Source: Hofstenia miamia (Eukaryota > Xenacoelomorpha > Acoela). Taken from it: DNA of 64,000 nt. The stretch is taken from contig SCFE01000041.1 in assembly GCA_004352715.1 (NCBI GenBank), forward strand, positions 71,076 to 135,075, written 5' to 3'. Below the pieces are notes generated by a model. The model was not told the origin of the DNA, ran no database searches, and saw only the letters and a list, made by a program, of their open reading frames with translations. This document shows, piece after piece, positions 36,943 through 52,100 of the stretch. Numbering within the stretch: the stretch's first letter is position 1; each line of letters starts with the position of its first letter. Made by a program: the position numbers and the translations under genes.

Positions 36943-39900
36943 ATGACTTTACACACAACTACTATAGATTATAGCATTTTATTTGCATTTTGAATTTCTG
37001 AAATCGGTGACCTTTAGCTCCAGCTATTTCCTTGGAAGTAAAAGTGCAATTTTGCTATAGTTGAGCCCTAGAAATCGCTTTCTAAATTAGAGTTTTCCTA
37101 TATTTTAGCTGCGCTGAAACAAACACACACACACACACACACATTTCTTCCTAGATATCGATGTGTCTCCAACACGTCACGACCGTCATTCCTTTCTATT
37201 CAACATTGTTCGTCGTCAGCACGCAATTGCTACCTAGATATCAAAGAAAAGACAATAGGAGTGCTTTTACTCCAAAGATCATCACTGAAATCTGGACCGT
37301 AGCCACCCCAAAAGAATATGATTGCACATAAAAATATCTGTCATATAGATTTTTGCACAATCGGCCACATAGAGGGAGCTCTGCATTATTTCGAACATTT
37401 GTTAGAAACTGAATTAATCCTGAAAATAATGAAAAATACAGGAGGAGAACTATAAGGAAACCAATGTATATGCATAAGATGAGAAAAAAATACTTAGCAG
37501 TAGCTAGCAATTTTTTACATGCGTGTATACTATATATTCCAAAAACTCCAATTCAGGTTACAATATTTTCAAAAAACATTTTTTTACATAAATAGTAAAT
37601 TCCATCAATATTTAAGATAACAGAATAATAAATCAATTTTTTATCTTGCATTTCTTCAAAAAAATAAAAATTTTTACATTGGTTGATTTCATGCGGGCTT
37701 GTGTTACCAAGAGTGTTATTATAATGCATTTTAATTAAAATTTAATAAGCTGACTGGCTTTTTTAGTAACTTCACTTAACTTTTGAAAAATAATCTAGCA
37801 ATTTTTGGTGTTTATTCAGCAGATTTTCAAACTGTTGTCTTAACGTCAAAATATTCCTTAACGCTAAACTTATTGTACTATGAGGCATTTTGAACAATAT
37901 TTTTACATTTAGAAATTACAGGCCACAATAGTAAATGTTAAACTGCTATATTTTCTACGTCTATGAAAACTAATTTCGAAGTTTAATTTAACAATTTCTA
38001 GTTGAATGCAATTTTTAATTGAACGACTCTTTGGTACCTAAGCCACTGCAACTTTGATATTTTTGCGCTTTTAAGTTTACACATAAAAGGCATTGTTGAA
38101 ATCAATAACAATTTGTATGCCATCAATTAAACATATTGCTGTGTGATAAATTTTTCAATCCTAATTTTAAGCACTAAGAAAAAGTCATAAAGATTGAGAG
38201 GAAAGGGGGTGAAGAATTTTAAAAATTATGTGAAGTGTTACGTATAAAAAAAGTGATTAGCAAAGTCATAATAAATTTTAAAAAATTGTTGAATTAAAAA
38301 GTTCAGATACATAGAACTTTATTTAGACATAAATTTAAAGCGATCAGGCGTAGCCAGAATTTAACATTAGACGGAACTTCATCAAATTACCTATTTATGT
38401 AAATATGCTAACACAAGAGTCAATTTTGCAAATAAAGCTATGTACCATGTAAATTCCATCATTAATTTTTGAAGAATGGATTTACACAATTTGAAATGTT
38501 TTAAGCAGCAGCCATCACATCAATAAAAAACTGAAGCATCGTAATAATATAGGAATGCATCTTCAAGAGGTGATACAGAAAAACAGTGCTTAATAATTGA
38601 GTGTAATTAAAAATAATTTCAGAGGTTGCCTACGGTGTTTCTCACGTAGAAAAGCAGTGCATTTCTAAGTGGTTTGCTCGCTTTTCAACCTGAACTACAA
38701 AACGGCTCTGTGCTTCAGAATCCATACTAGTAGTGTGTGTATATCTCAATTAAAAACAATGTGATAAGAAAAAGATTATGGTAAAATAATTAACTTAGCC
38801 TAAAGTAATTAACTTTCAAAACTCACTTGATTGCAGTGCACATGTGTAAGAATTTGAATAAATTTTTTTTCTAGAACTTTGATCGCATCAGCGAGAAAGC
38901 TTTCAAGTTCAAGTAGACAATCTTGCTTGGTATCAGCATTAGCAGCGTCATAATAAAAACGTCTAAATAGTTTGTAATAAAATTAAAATATAATTTTTAC
39001 TAACATGTATAGCCGAGAGATCTTTATGATGACCTTTGTATAACTAAGTATGTCTTTATTCAAAAGAAGAATAGAAGCGCATTCACGATACTTCTTTATA
39101 GCGGTCAATAACGATTTGTGGTTTTCAGGTCGCATAGTGTTAATAGTTTGGTACTTCTCGTCGATTGCGAAGTCAATCAAATCTACTGGACAATTGATAG
39201 TATCAGAATCGGTATTTAGTCCAGTAATATCCTTTACAATAACATCAGCGTATTTCTCAGTAAGCTTTGCGGAGTAAACCGATATTTCAGCTTGTTTATT
39301 GGGCTGCTGCAATCTTATTACTTCTAATTCTTGACCACATTGTTCCAAAATGTCCAAGCACTAAAATAGTAAATTAGTATTTATAACGAGTGAAAAATTA
39401 AGGTATAATAACATAAATACAAATATTATACTCTTTAAGGCTCGACACAAACGCTAAACCAATTATAGCAAGAAGTGTGATTGGATAATTTTAAAATAAT
39501 TTGAATTCCTCCAATACATTATCATTAATTGGCTTAGAAACAGAAGTTGTATTGTTTGCGCGCGGTCCGAAAAAAAATAAAAGCAAAATCCCCACTATTG
39601 TAAAACCAAGTTTTTTAGCGAACAGCAAATCGATAATTATCCGCTTTGACAACAATAACAAAACTAAGTTGCAAACGCTTGAAGAGCAAATCTACTAGTT
39701 GATAAAGCTTTATCGATATACCATTTCTGCATTTCGATACGATATCAACGCATCGATAATAATTGTGCAAGTTTGACCCTTAAAAAGTTACCAATGGCTT
39801 AGGCAATTGTTTGCGAAAAAATAATACCTAAATAATATATTCATTATGTAATAAATATTGCAAATATTGCTCCAGTGACATATCTAGTCCTTGCAGACTA

Positions 39901-42900
39901 TGCACATCATTGGGGTAAATATGCCGAAAAAAACATTTTGGCTGAAAAAATCGACAAAATCCGAAATTTCTTTATTTAGGCTAAATTATAATAGAATCTG
40001 AATTTGATGATATGGAAAATCGGATTTAATAAAAAAACAGATCCGACTCAGACTCCCTCCAACAATACCAATCGTAAAAAAACAGCTGAGAATAACTGAT
40101 AATGATTAGTGATGTGCGGTTAGAGTTTTTGAATACTGCACCCGCCTGTTTAAAAATACCCGCCGAACCCATAGAATAAAATTTTCTATACTGCCACTAA
40201 ACTATTTTAAATGACTTCAACTAGTTTTTTTTAAAAAAATTCATAATTAAAATATAGGATGGAAAGTTTATCCATAGTCGATAATTATATGCGCATTACC
40301 AATACTTAGTCTGATTGGCATAAAAATGTGGGAAATAGTATGAAAATAGAGTTTTCCGAGACTAAGTCAAATGCAAAGATTAAATGTTGAATTTTAAGAC
40401 AAAAAAGGGAGGATGTGTAGTAACTTATTGTGAAAAAGGCATGTGCATTGCTTGATGAATCTAACTATAAACAGTAACGGTGAAACTGTTACGTTGCATC
40501 ATTTACAAGATATAGTGAAACATACACAAAATAGCAGCTACAGTTCTGAAAAAATCATAAATAAAATAGCAAGAAAAGAAACTAGTACATTTTGAAAATA
40601 TTTCTCTATTAAGAATTCTCGTCAACTAAATATAGGGAAACGACGTCAATAACAAGATTACTACATTAGCACAGGTTATTACACTATTGCAATATACTTA
40701 AAACTAAATAAATCAGCTCACTTTATATTTTTTTTATTATCTATGTAATAATATTCAATGCATCTAGAAAATTAACCTAAAAGTATTCATGCATTTATCA
40801 GACAGATTCGAGAAAACGCCTATCATAGTATTAATTAGAAATTTTCCAATAATTACCCGACGACTGGGTCAAAAGCGATTTAAAACCTTTTGGTCAAGCC
40901 GGAGTAAATTATGGAGCACGATATTGAATTTTTACATTGTCAACAGCTAAAATAAATATCATTAAATAACACCGATTCAAATTGAACTCTGTTCTTGTGA
41001 TGCAATGCGTTTGAAGATGGTATGACAACACGCTTCTCAGATATTGAAAGATCTGATCGATAATCCAGGTCAATCTTAACCAAATATTGGTTTGAAAGCG
41101 CTGTTTACGACAGAATCAAAGTTAACTACGGACTCTTACAAAAAACAAGAGATGATGTGCAGCAAACCTTTAATAATACTTTGACATAATGACTTATTAT
41201 TACATTAAGGCTTTGCTACAAAGTCTAAGTGTTCAATTTTTTTTTGGTAACTCTAAACCAGCCAAAAGCGACAACTAGTCAACTTAATAGATTGACAGAA
41301 AATTAAACAAAAGAAAACTCGCAAATTCAATTTAGGTTTCAATCAAAAGCTATCCTGCTGTAAAGTTATTTATAATCTCTCATGAGACTAAATGTAATAA
41401 ATGGACGCACTCGATATATTAATCAATGATTTATAAAATGAATTGATGAAAACAAAGAAATTAATTAGAAAGATATTTGTAAAAACAAGCCTTTGTTCTC
41501 AATCTATGCTGGTAAAAAAAAATTATGAAATGTCAATTAAGAAAATTACCTTAAGCATTTATATATTAAAAATTTACATTAGAAATATTAATTATAAAGA
41601 AGTTGGTGCATTGGTGGAACTGAACTTTTAATTAGATACAAATTTTAAATAAGGCATTTCTAGCTCACACAAAATATTTAATTAAGTCAATGATTTGTTT
41701 TCCGGTTGTGCTAAAAATTACCTAACTACAACTCTCTTAAAATGCTTAAGCTAGATTTAATACTTAAAGTTTAAATAGAGTTAATTTAATAAGTCTTAAG
41801 TGTGAGAAAACTAAAATTTTGCGAAACGAATAGAGAGCAGATTGATTTGTGTAAATGTCGATAGATCACATACACAAATATATTTTAACTTCAAAGTGAA
41901 CACGGTTTTATGAAAACATGATGAACATTTCCTGTCAACAGGAAAAAGAGGCAAATCAGAGTTAAAAGCAATGTTCAGGGTAAAGATCGACTAAAAAAGT
42001 ACATTATTTGACAAAAGAACACTTCGGTTGAAACATAAAATATACATTTGGCTACAATATATGAATAAAAGCTAAAAAGTACGATTGAACAAGAGTTGCA
42101 TATGGTCAGACATTTTGGGATCAAAAACAGCCTAAGTCTAGACTAGGTTAAACTGCTTATTCCAATTAAAACCAAATTTCTTACGTTCAGTCTGGAGTTT
42201 AACAAATCGAGTCTTAGCCAAACAATAGGATTTTAATCATAACAAAAATTACGTGAATTACACTTGCAACGACCTTAACTAACAAGTGAAGGAAGAGCAA
42301 TGATGAAATTTCAAAATTTAGCCTAATTACCAAAACTAGCCAGGCATGAAAAAGATCTTAACATTGAAAATAACATCTGAAACCAATGCGTCAGTAAAAA
42401 CATGACACAGAAATTTAACAAAATTTTATGTAGTATTATAACAAAGTACATGAGAATCTCAAGCATACATAAATTAGAGAAACTATAAAGTTTACTCCCA
42501 GTTATTTCTTATGAATATCATGCCAAAAACTTTGTTTATTATTATTATTGTTATTATTATTATTATTATGTTTGCTCCGGCGGTGGACGGTCGGGTTTCN
42601 NNNNNNNNNNNNNNNNNNNNNNNNNNNNNNNNNNNNNNNNNNNNNNNNNNNNNNNNNNNNNNNNNNNNNNNNNNNNNNNNNNNNNNNNNNNNNNNNNNNN
42701 NNNNNNNNNNNNNNNNNNNNNNNNNNNNNNNNNNNNNNNNNNNNNNNNNNNNNNNNNNNNNNNNNNNNNNNNNNNNNNNNNNNNNNNNNNNNNNNNNNNN
42801 NNNNNNNNNNNNNNNNNNNNNNNNNNNNNNNNNNNNNNNNNNNNNNNNNNNNNNNNNNNNNNNNNNNNNNNNNNNNNNNNNNNNNNNNNNNNNNNNNNNN

Positions 42901-44176
42901 NNNNNNNNNNNNNNNNNNNNNNNNNNNNNNNNNNNNNNNNNNNNNNNNNNNNNNNNNNNNNNNNNNNNNNNNNNNNNNNNNNNNNNNNNNNNNNNNNNNN
43001 NNNNNNNNNNNNNNNNNNNNNNNNNNNNNNNNNNNNNNNNNNNNNNNNNNNNNNNNNNNNNNNNNNNNNNNNNNNNNNNNNNNNNNNNNNNNNNNNNNNN
43101 NNNNNNNNNNNNNNNNNNNNNNNNNNNNNNNNNNNNNNNNNNNNNNNNNNNNNNNNNNNNNNNNNNNNNNNNNNNNNNNNNNNNNNNNNNNNNNNNNNNN
43201 NNNNNNNNNNNNNNNNNNNNNNNNNNNNNNNNNNNNNNNNNNNNNNNNNNNNNNNNNNNNNNNNNNNNNNNNNNNNNNNNNNNNNNNNNNNNNNNNNNNN
43301 NNNNNNNNNNNNNNNNNNNNNNNNNNNNNNNNNNNNNNNNNNNNNNNNNNNNNNNNNNNNNNNNNNNNNNNNNNNNNNNNNNNNNNNNNNNNNNNNNNNN
43401 NNNNNNNNNNNNNNNNNNNNNNNNNNNNNNNNNNNNNNNNNNNNNNNNNNNNNNNNNNNNNNNNNNNNNNNNNNNNNNNNNNNNNNNNNNNNNNNNNNNN
43501 NNNNNNNNNNNNNNNNNNNNNNNNNNNNNNNNNNNNNNNNNNNNNNNNNNNNNNNNNNNNNNNNNNNNNNNNNNNNNNNNNNNNNNNNNNNNNNNNNNNT
43601 ATATATATATATATATTGCCCCCTTGGTGCCTTCCTTAATTCCCTATTGTTGGTACGCCACTGTAAAGAATAATCAATTTTTTTTAGAAATTGTCTGTTT
43701 CTCCTCATAAAACTTAAACGTTGATTTGAGTCAGATTGTCTACATATTCATAGTATCAAATTATTGTTATTAAATGAATTTTTAAGAATATTACAGAATT
43801 AGTATCTGATTGTTTTTTATAATTTACAAGTAAAAAATATCCTAATTGCCAATAGATTTCCTTTTTCTGTGAAGTTGGCCTTTAGTTAATCTCAATCCAT
43901 TGTTAAGCAATACTTCTCTTTACATTGTTTTTCCTTTTAATTAAATTCTATTAATAGAGCAATTTTATTATTTCTTAAAAATTTAAATTTTTTAATTTTG
44001 CAATCTAGAATTTTAACTGTAAATGTTTGTAATTTTGGATTATCTTCAACAAACGGCTTGTTCATACGTTAATGATAACTATATAAATTGCATTTTAACT
44101 GAAGAATAATTAGCTCTAGCTTTTGATTAAGCGCTAACCTAACGTCACTCTCTAAATTGAAATGGTAAAAATTGAG

Positions 44177-44215
<39 letters not shown>

Positions 44216-46039
44216 TAAAAACGAACACGTTGAGGAATTATATATTTGAAGTACTTTCGGTATATTATCAATCGCCTCAAATCGCACTTTGTGAANNNNN
44301 NNNNNNNNNNNNNNNNNNNNNNNNNNNNNNNNNNNNNNNNNNNNNNNNNNNNNNNNNNNNNNNNNNNNNNNNNNNTATATATATGGATAAAAACGAACAC
44401 GTTGAGGAATTATATATTTGAAGTACTTTCGGTATATTATCAATCGCCTCAAATCGCACTTTGTGAAAAAAGTCAATTTATTGTAAAGTTCCCTATATCG
44501 CTAGTCTTTCAAAAAAATCTCGAAGCCTCAGTAAAAAATCTCAACAAGAAATTAACTTCAACTCAAATCAAGCCTGTCTTTCAATCATTCAAGACCAGCA
44601 ACAACTTTTCAAACAAAGATCCCATTCCAATGTCTCTACGCTCTTTTTTTTGTTTAAAAATATCAATGTCATAAGTGTGAGCACTTATACATAGGAGAGA
44701 CTAGAAGACATCTTCAAACCAGAATTCGAGAACATCTTTGCTCAAAAGTCTTCCTCCATCCTCAAAGGTAGCCGAAGCAATCGCAATCAAAGAAATTCAC
44801 CCGTCACTTAAAAACCAAGTAGAACACTAACTTCACCTCTTCTAAGCAATCAATCATCCTGTCAATCAATCAATCATTTCACTGCAGTACGTATAAACTT
44901 CATTTTTAATATCTTTGTATTCTTGCTGATGAAAGCTAATAATATAGCCGAAAGTACTTCAAATATATAATTCGTCAACGTGTGCGTTTTTATGTAAATG
45001 AAAAACCTCTCTATCATATATATATATATATATATATATNNNNNNNNNNNNNNNNNNNNNNNNNNNNNNNNNNNNNNNNNNNNNNNNNNNNNNNNNNNNN
45101 NNNNNNNNNNNNNNNNNNNNNNNNNNNNNNNNNNNNNNNNNNNNNNNNNNNNNNNNNNNNNNNNNNNNNNNNNNNNNNNNNNNNNNNNNNNNNNNNNNNN
45201 NNNNNNNNNNNNNNNNNNNNNNNNNNNNNNNNNNNNNNNNNNNNNNNNNNNNNNNNNNNNNNNNNNNNNNNNNNNNNNNNNNNNNNNNNNNNNNNNNNNN
45301 NNNNNNNNNNNNNNNNNNNNNNNNNNNNNNNNNNNNNNNNNNNNNNNNNNNNNNNNNNNNNNNNNNNNNNNNNNNNNNNNNNNNNNNNNNNNNNNNNNNN
45401 NNNNNNNNNNNNNNNNNNNNNNNNNNNNNNNNNNNNNNNNNNNNNNNNNNNNNNNNNNNNNNNNNNNNNNNNNNNNNNNNNNNNNNNNNNNNNNNNNNNN
45501 NNNNNNNNNNNNNNNNNNNNNNNNNNNNNNNNNNNNNNNNNNNNNNNNNNNNNNNNNNNNNNNNNNNNNNNNNNNNNNNNNNNNNNNNNNNNNNNNNNNN
45601 NNNNNNNNNNNNNNNNNNNNNNNNNNNNNNNNNNNNNNNNNNNNNNNNNNNNNNNNNNNNNNNNNNNNNNNNNNNNNNNNNNNNNNNNNNNNNNNNNNNN
45701 NNNNNNNNNNNNNNNNNNNNNNNNNNNNNNNNNNNNNNNNNNNNNNNNNNNNNNNNNNNNNNNNNNNNNNNNNNNNNNNNNNNNNNNNNNNNNNNNNNNN
45801 NNNNNNNNNNNNNNNNNNNNNNNNNNNNNNNNNNNNNNNNNNNNNNNNNNNNNNNNNNNNNNNNNNNNNNNNNNNNNNNNNNNNNNNNNNNNNNNNNNNN
45901 NNNNNNNNNNNNNNNNNNNNNNNNNNNNNNNNNNNNNNNNNNNNNNNNNNNNNNNNNNNNNNNNNNNNNNNNNNNNNNNNNNNNNNNNNNNNNNNNNNNN
46001 NNNNNNNNNNNNNNNNNNNNNNNNNNNNNNNNNNNNNNN

Positions 46040-46102
<63 letters not shown>

Positions 46103-49100
46103 ATTAAGATGACATCATTTTGGATAGTTTAGGATAGTGGCGATAGATTTTTCATTTTCCCTCCCTTTTTGTGTTGAGAAGGCCTATTAGTTGAAGTCGT
46201 CATGGTGATACCCAAAATTTTGGGAAAGTTGTTCAGTTGGTAGGAAAACGCTTGAATTGCTAAAACGCAAAGTGTAGTCCACTCAACTTTGATTGTGACT
46301 TTACTGCTTCCCGCAGGACCGTTAATATGAAAAAAGTCTTCCACTCTAGTGTTAATTAGTTTCTTGAAAATGTAGAAGTCGTGACCATTAATCTCTGGTA
46401 ATTTTACCCCACTCAATAATTACAAAACTTAATTATAATTAAACATTGCCGCGAAAAGAAAAATATCAACATATTACTTTCTAGATCCAGCCAAACTTCT
46501 AGATTGAAATTAAATACTGAACGGCTAGAGCTATATATTTGAATAATTTTCTAGTGTCAATTTAAAAGATTGGTTTAAATTATTAAATCTTATGAACATA
46601 AAAACAAAATAAGTCAACGTTGACACGAAAATTAAATAGGTTTTTGAAACAAATAAACTAATTCCCAATTGGAACAAATAAGCATGGTAGGGTGCTGATA
46701 GTCGTTCACTATACCACTGAACGCAATAGTTTATCAGTTAAAAATAAGGACACCCAAGAATATGAAAATATAAATTTTCGAAAAACAACCTTGGTTGAAT
46801 AATTCTTAATGCTTCTAGAAGCAAAAATTGAATCAACGACCACAAAAATCGCTTTTATCCATGTATCGATTTCAGCCGAATCTTTTTGTAATTGAGTGAC
46901 AATTTCCAGGGCGGTTGACCAGTTGCCTTCGAGCATAGCCAATTCAGCACTAAGAATCAAAGCTTTGGCAACAGAGGACTGATCGCCAACCGCCTTTGCG
47001 GCAGAAAAGCCTTCAGCTATGAATTCTCGAGAGATTTGATACCGACCCTATGAAACATTATGAAACATACATTATTTATTAACCATTTACTAATTAATTA
47101 GAAATCTCTTATATTATCGGACTTTTATTAACATTTTGTTAACGATTGTATCGTTTTTTAGAAAATCAAGAACAGAGACATAAAATAAGTTCATTGTTTG
47201 TGAAATGACAAAAAAACGGGTGCTGATTATAAATATGTAATTTATATATATATATATAATTACACACATATATATATATATAATTACACACATATATATA
47301 TATATAATTACANNNNNNNNNNNNNNNNNNNNNNNNNNNNNNNNNNNNNNNNNNNNNNNNNNNNNNNNNNNNNNNNNNNNNNNNNNNNNNNNNNNNNNNN
47401 NNNNNNNNNNNNNNNNNNNNNNNNNNNNNNNNNNNNNNNNNNNNNNNNNNNNNNNNNNNNNNNNNNNNNNNNNNNNNNNNNNNNNNNNNNNNNNNNNNNN
47501 NNNNNNNNNNNNNNNNNNNNNNNNNNNNNNNNNNNNNNNNNNNNNNNNNNNNNNNNNNNNNNNNNNNNNNNNNNNNNNNNNNNNNNNNNNNNNNNNNNNN
47601 NNNNNNNNNNNNNNNNNNNNNNNNNNNNNNNNNNNNNNNNNNNNNNNNNNNNNNNNNNNNNNNNNNNNNNNNNNNNNNNNNNNNNNNNNNNNNNNNNNNN
47701 NNNNNNNNNNNNNNNNNNNNNNNNNNNNNNNNNNNNNATATATATATATATGTAGAACTCTTTTAATGCTCTGAACACGAAACAAAAAATACTTTATTAT
47801 TATTAAAAAATTTCAAGAGAATTTCGAGCTCAATTCACGTGTTAATTTTTTCAACATTATATTAATATTTTATGTTTTTTAAAAAATCTCATTTAAGATA
47901 CAGATAATGTGGAATAGTGAGCGTACCCATACCCGTAACAATTTTGCGCACTAGTCCGTAAAATCAAGACTAAACAGAAGGACGGGGCAATGATTTTCAA
48001 ATACAGAATATAGTTGAACATCAGATTGTTAAATTTTAACTACATTTTGCATGACATTCACCAATCAGAATAAAGTTACTATAGATACCGTAACATAGGT
48101 GGAACCATTTAGTAAAAACTCTCCACTCGACCCAACCCGAGCCGACAAAACCTGACTACTTTTTTACATACCCGACCTGCAGGTTGGGTGTCGCATTATT
48201 GCATGTTAAAGTATAAAAATTAATACAAAAAATGTATGACAAACAATATATGACAATCAAAAAATGACAATAATTGGGTTGATGTGGCGCGTAGGCTACT
48301 CTACGGTGCGGCATATTTCAAGAAAAGTAGAACTATAATCTGACTGCTGGCCGAGTAAGCAAATAGATAAGCTGCGCGAACCCAATTACTACTAAATCTC
48401 AATAAATAATTCTAAAATATGGTGAAACAATAGTTGAAGTGTGGTTGCTGTTCATTTTTGGATTTCATAATATTTTGTTGGTGAAAAATGTGCAAGTGCA
48501 GAAACACTTTTTAAATTGCAAGTTGACGAATCAGCCTAAGCCGATGAAGCAAACCCAACCCAATCTGCAAATCAACCCGATCAGCTTCCACCTATATATC
48601 ATTATCAAACTTAGTCAATTACTGTAATTTTGGATCTTTGCAAACTTTTCTGTTTTCGTTTTGATTAAAGAATTACAAAATATTAAAGAGGATGCGGTGT
48701 GGAGAGAAACAAAACAGAGATTTAAATTCAATACAAAATATGGAAGAAACAACCTTCCCTTTGGAAAATCATGTTTTGATCGACATCAGTTTATCAATCT
48801 GAATGTCCCTTGAAAATGTATAGGAATTTAATTGCAAAAACATTCGTAACCACAATCATAATGTGCATGCGTTATATTAACATAATGGAAATAATTTAAA
48901 CATTAAAATCTCTTCTTACAAGTTTCATCGTAAGCGCTGCTAATACGGTCCAGTAGTACCAGGGATTCGCCTCTCCAACATTCCTACCGTCATGATTAAG
49001 AGCAGCACCGAATTCATGCGTCCTTGCCTTCTAATATATAAACACAGGATCATTATAAAATAATAACAAGTCGGTACAAGCAAGATAATGAGTAAGGCAA

Positions 49101-52100
49101 CCAAAATGTTATATTTTTTTAAGCAGAATTTTCTGAAACATCTAATAAACATATTTAATGACATTCAGCATCTTTGATTGTTTGCTTTATTGTGCTACAA
49201 TAAGTCACATTTTGCTTTAAAGCAACATTTGGTTGCAGTTACTGTATTTGGAAGTTTAGACATTCATCATGTCATTTCTGAAACCGTGTAAAATCCAAAA
49301 TCAGATTTATTTGCTCAATTGGATAAGAAATTATATTACAATTATTTAATTCATGTCCTGGGAGAGTTGCAGTTGCAGAAATATAATCCAATATCTCTTG
49401 CTGTAGAATACTGCTTCGGCCTGTAGGAAAACGTTTGTCCAAATATTGATTATTTTGTCCTCAGAGCACAAAAATTATTTGTTGTATATTTTTCTCATTA
49501 GCATTACATTTGAATAAGAAATTCTACGTATTTGCTATTTAAACGCACTTTTTTTCAGGCCGTTGAGTTAGATTTTAAAATTTTATAGGTCAACATTTTG
49601 ATTGCCTTAATAATCAGTTTAACCTTTTCTACAAAAATTAATATAATATATGATGTGACGTGTATTGAATACATAATGCCAAATGGTCATCCAAATTTAA
49701 AAAAAGGGGTTCCATAATAGGAAACAAATTTAAACAAAAGTAAAAAATTTCAATACTGTTATACCGACTTTGATTGGCACAAAATATTGATAAAATACCC
49801 CTATCATCAATGACAATAATATCAATTTCTTAAATGCGGTGACACCTTTACATGTAATTGAGAAGTAATAGAATATTGTAATAATAAAGTTGGAATGATG
49901 CTTTATATGCAGGTCTAAAAGGAAAATAAAATTAGAGAGGACCTTTTTCGACTCGGAATCTAGTCGACTTTTGAGGATGTCTTTAGTAACTACCGACATG
50001 GCACTGTTAGCGATCATTACTTTCTTGCTGTCTTTGGAATTATTCTCTGCTTTGCGGACTTGGCGCATTTTTTCTTCAACAATCTTTTGATTTCCTCTTA
50101 CTCTAAATTAAATGATAGTTTAAATGATTTCCTATAACAAACAGAATTTTGTATATTTACCAAAACTAATAAAAAATAAGATTAATATTTTGAGCAGATG
50201 TGCAGAATTTAAAGTTAATTTGCGTGAGATATTCAAGGTGCTTAAGGCTACCTCATGTACATATAAATTAGAATCTATGAATCATTTACAGTTTACTTAT
50301 AGAAAAAGTCATTGGGGTATAAAAATTCTTCAAAATGTTCCTCTATAATAGCATATTAATGGATTTTATTCTAAAGATACATAAAGCAATATAAATACCA
50401 TTTACAATAAAATGACATATACGTCGAACATTAATTTAATCTAACAAAAGTCGCTTAAAAACCTCTCATTACAAACAAAATTGAATGGGCAAAATACTAA
50501 TATAATTTTTCCTTTTAAAATATTAAATTACGTTTGGGCGTAATACACCCAACATATTTCGGAAATAATGAAACACAATATTAAAATGTGCACGCCTCAA
50601 ATTATCTCAAAGGTTTCCTTAAAGGGTGACATGATGGGAGCATCTGAGTTAGCTTTAAAAGTTTTTAAAGAAAAGAAAGAATTTCATCAACTGTATTCAT
50701 AAACTACGCAACCGGATCACGATTCAAGATATGGTAACCTAATGACCTCATTGAATGTGTGACCCAAAGACTAAAACCAACCAAATTTTGTACTACGATA
50801 ATGACCAGCTATTTTTTAGCCTTGAACTGTCAAAATATTAAGAATGAAAGAGGGAATAAACATTCAATTAAAATTTTTTCATCATTCCATGGCCCAGTTC
50901 TTAGCATGGTTTTTTCAGAAAATTCAAACCGTAATAACTTTGTCCTAGTTCCATTTCAGTCCTACACATTAAAGAAATAATTTTTTTAATTGTTACCAAA
51001 AATTTAAATGAAAAAAACACATAAGACCTCCCGAAACTAATTTTTCGTCGCCATTATTTGCAAAACTAAAAACATTTGTAGTAGAATTCCAAGACTATCG
51101 TCGAATGCTTAGTTAAAGAGATTTTTTAAACTATATTAAGTTCAAAACTATATTAGTTCAAAATGACAAAATAAATTTACTTTCTTGATAAATCAAACAG
51201 CAAAAGAGAAATAATGAAAGATGAACATACATAAACGAATTTTTTTGCTCAAGTGCTTAATAACAACATCCTGGAGCTTCACAAAATTGAACAAACTCGA
51301 TTCAACATGCCTCAATTAGTTATTCACCGCTATTAATGCCCGCAAAACTGCATAAAACTTAAGTCTACATAAATTAAAAATCGCAGATTATGGTTCACAC
51401 TAGTCTTGGTTATTCATTTCCAGTCATGACGTTACGGATTCAGAATAATACATTTATCCTTGAATATCATAAAACAAACTAAAATAAATCAGCTGACTCA
51501 AATATAAAATTAGTAGGCTAGTTATAAAAATAACTTACTCTGCTTGTTCCGTAGGATCTATGCACACATTGCGAATATGATTTTCATGGAAATGGGCTGC
51601 GCTAATCATGCTTAATTCCGTGCAAACCTCTGCGAATCTAAAACCGCAAACATAACATTTACGATATTACCAACATTTTAATAAGTAATTATAAAAATAA
51701 TGAATATATCCTAAAAAACTTATAAAAAATAATGTGTGTGCATATATAGCTCTAGTAAAAAATGATCACGCACAATCAATAACAGTACTCGTAAACACAC
51801 CAGATGGGGACTGGAACGAACACACTAAAAAGGAACAAAGGAAGTGGGCGAGCCCTCAAATTGACTGAAAATGATCGGAAACGTTTTGTCAAAATTGATC
51901 TACAAAACCCATTGAAAGCAACCGGCCATTTGAACTAATGTTTCAAGAAACTCATAACAAAGTTGTCTAAACATCGAATCGACAGGGTACTGAGCACTTT
52001 CAAAGGCAGGGATCTGTAAAAAAAACGTGGGAAATATGTGCCACTATTGACACAAAAACAGAAAGAAGACCTGATTAGCTTCAGTGAAGCATGGTCACTG

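Larger units (their letters stand above)
44181..44999 (+). mobile_element. Penelope-like element 3' region with inverted flanking repeats
   Basis: A terminal segment (TAAAAACGAACACGTTGAGG, then TTTGAAGTACTTTCGG) occurs at 44217-44296 and again at 44386-44467, and in inverted orientation at about 44945-44995. Between them is the end of a Penelope-type ORF with a GIY-YIG part. Inverted and direct copies of the terminal repeat are typical of Penelope-like elements. The two left copies flank an 80-N gap and differ at one base, so one may be an assembly duplicate. Confidence 0.75.

Noticed and set aside
42511-46107. Long frames across the gaps at 42.6 and 45.0 kb
   Set aside because: Made of N and microsatellite (Tyr-Ile or poly-Ile/Tyr) codons.
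47240-47312. CRISPR-like short repeats
   Set aside because: Units are contiguous TA-rich tandem copies with no unique spacers, in a eukaryotic genome.
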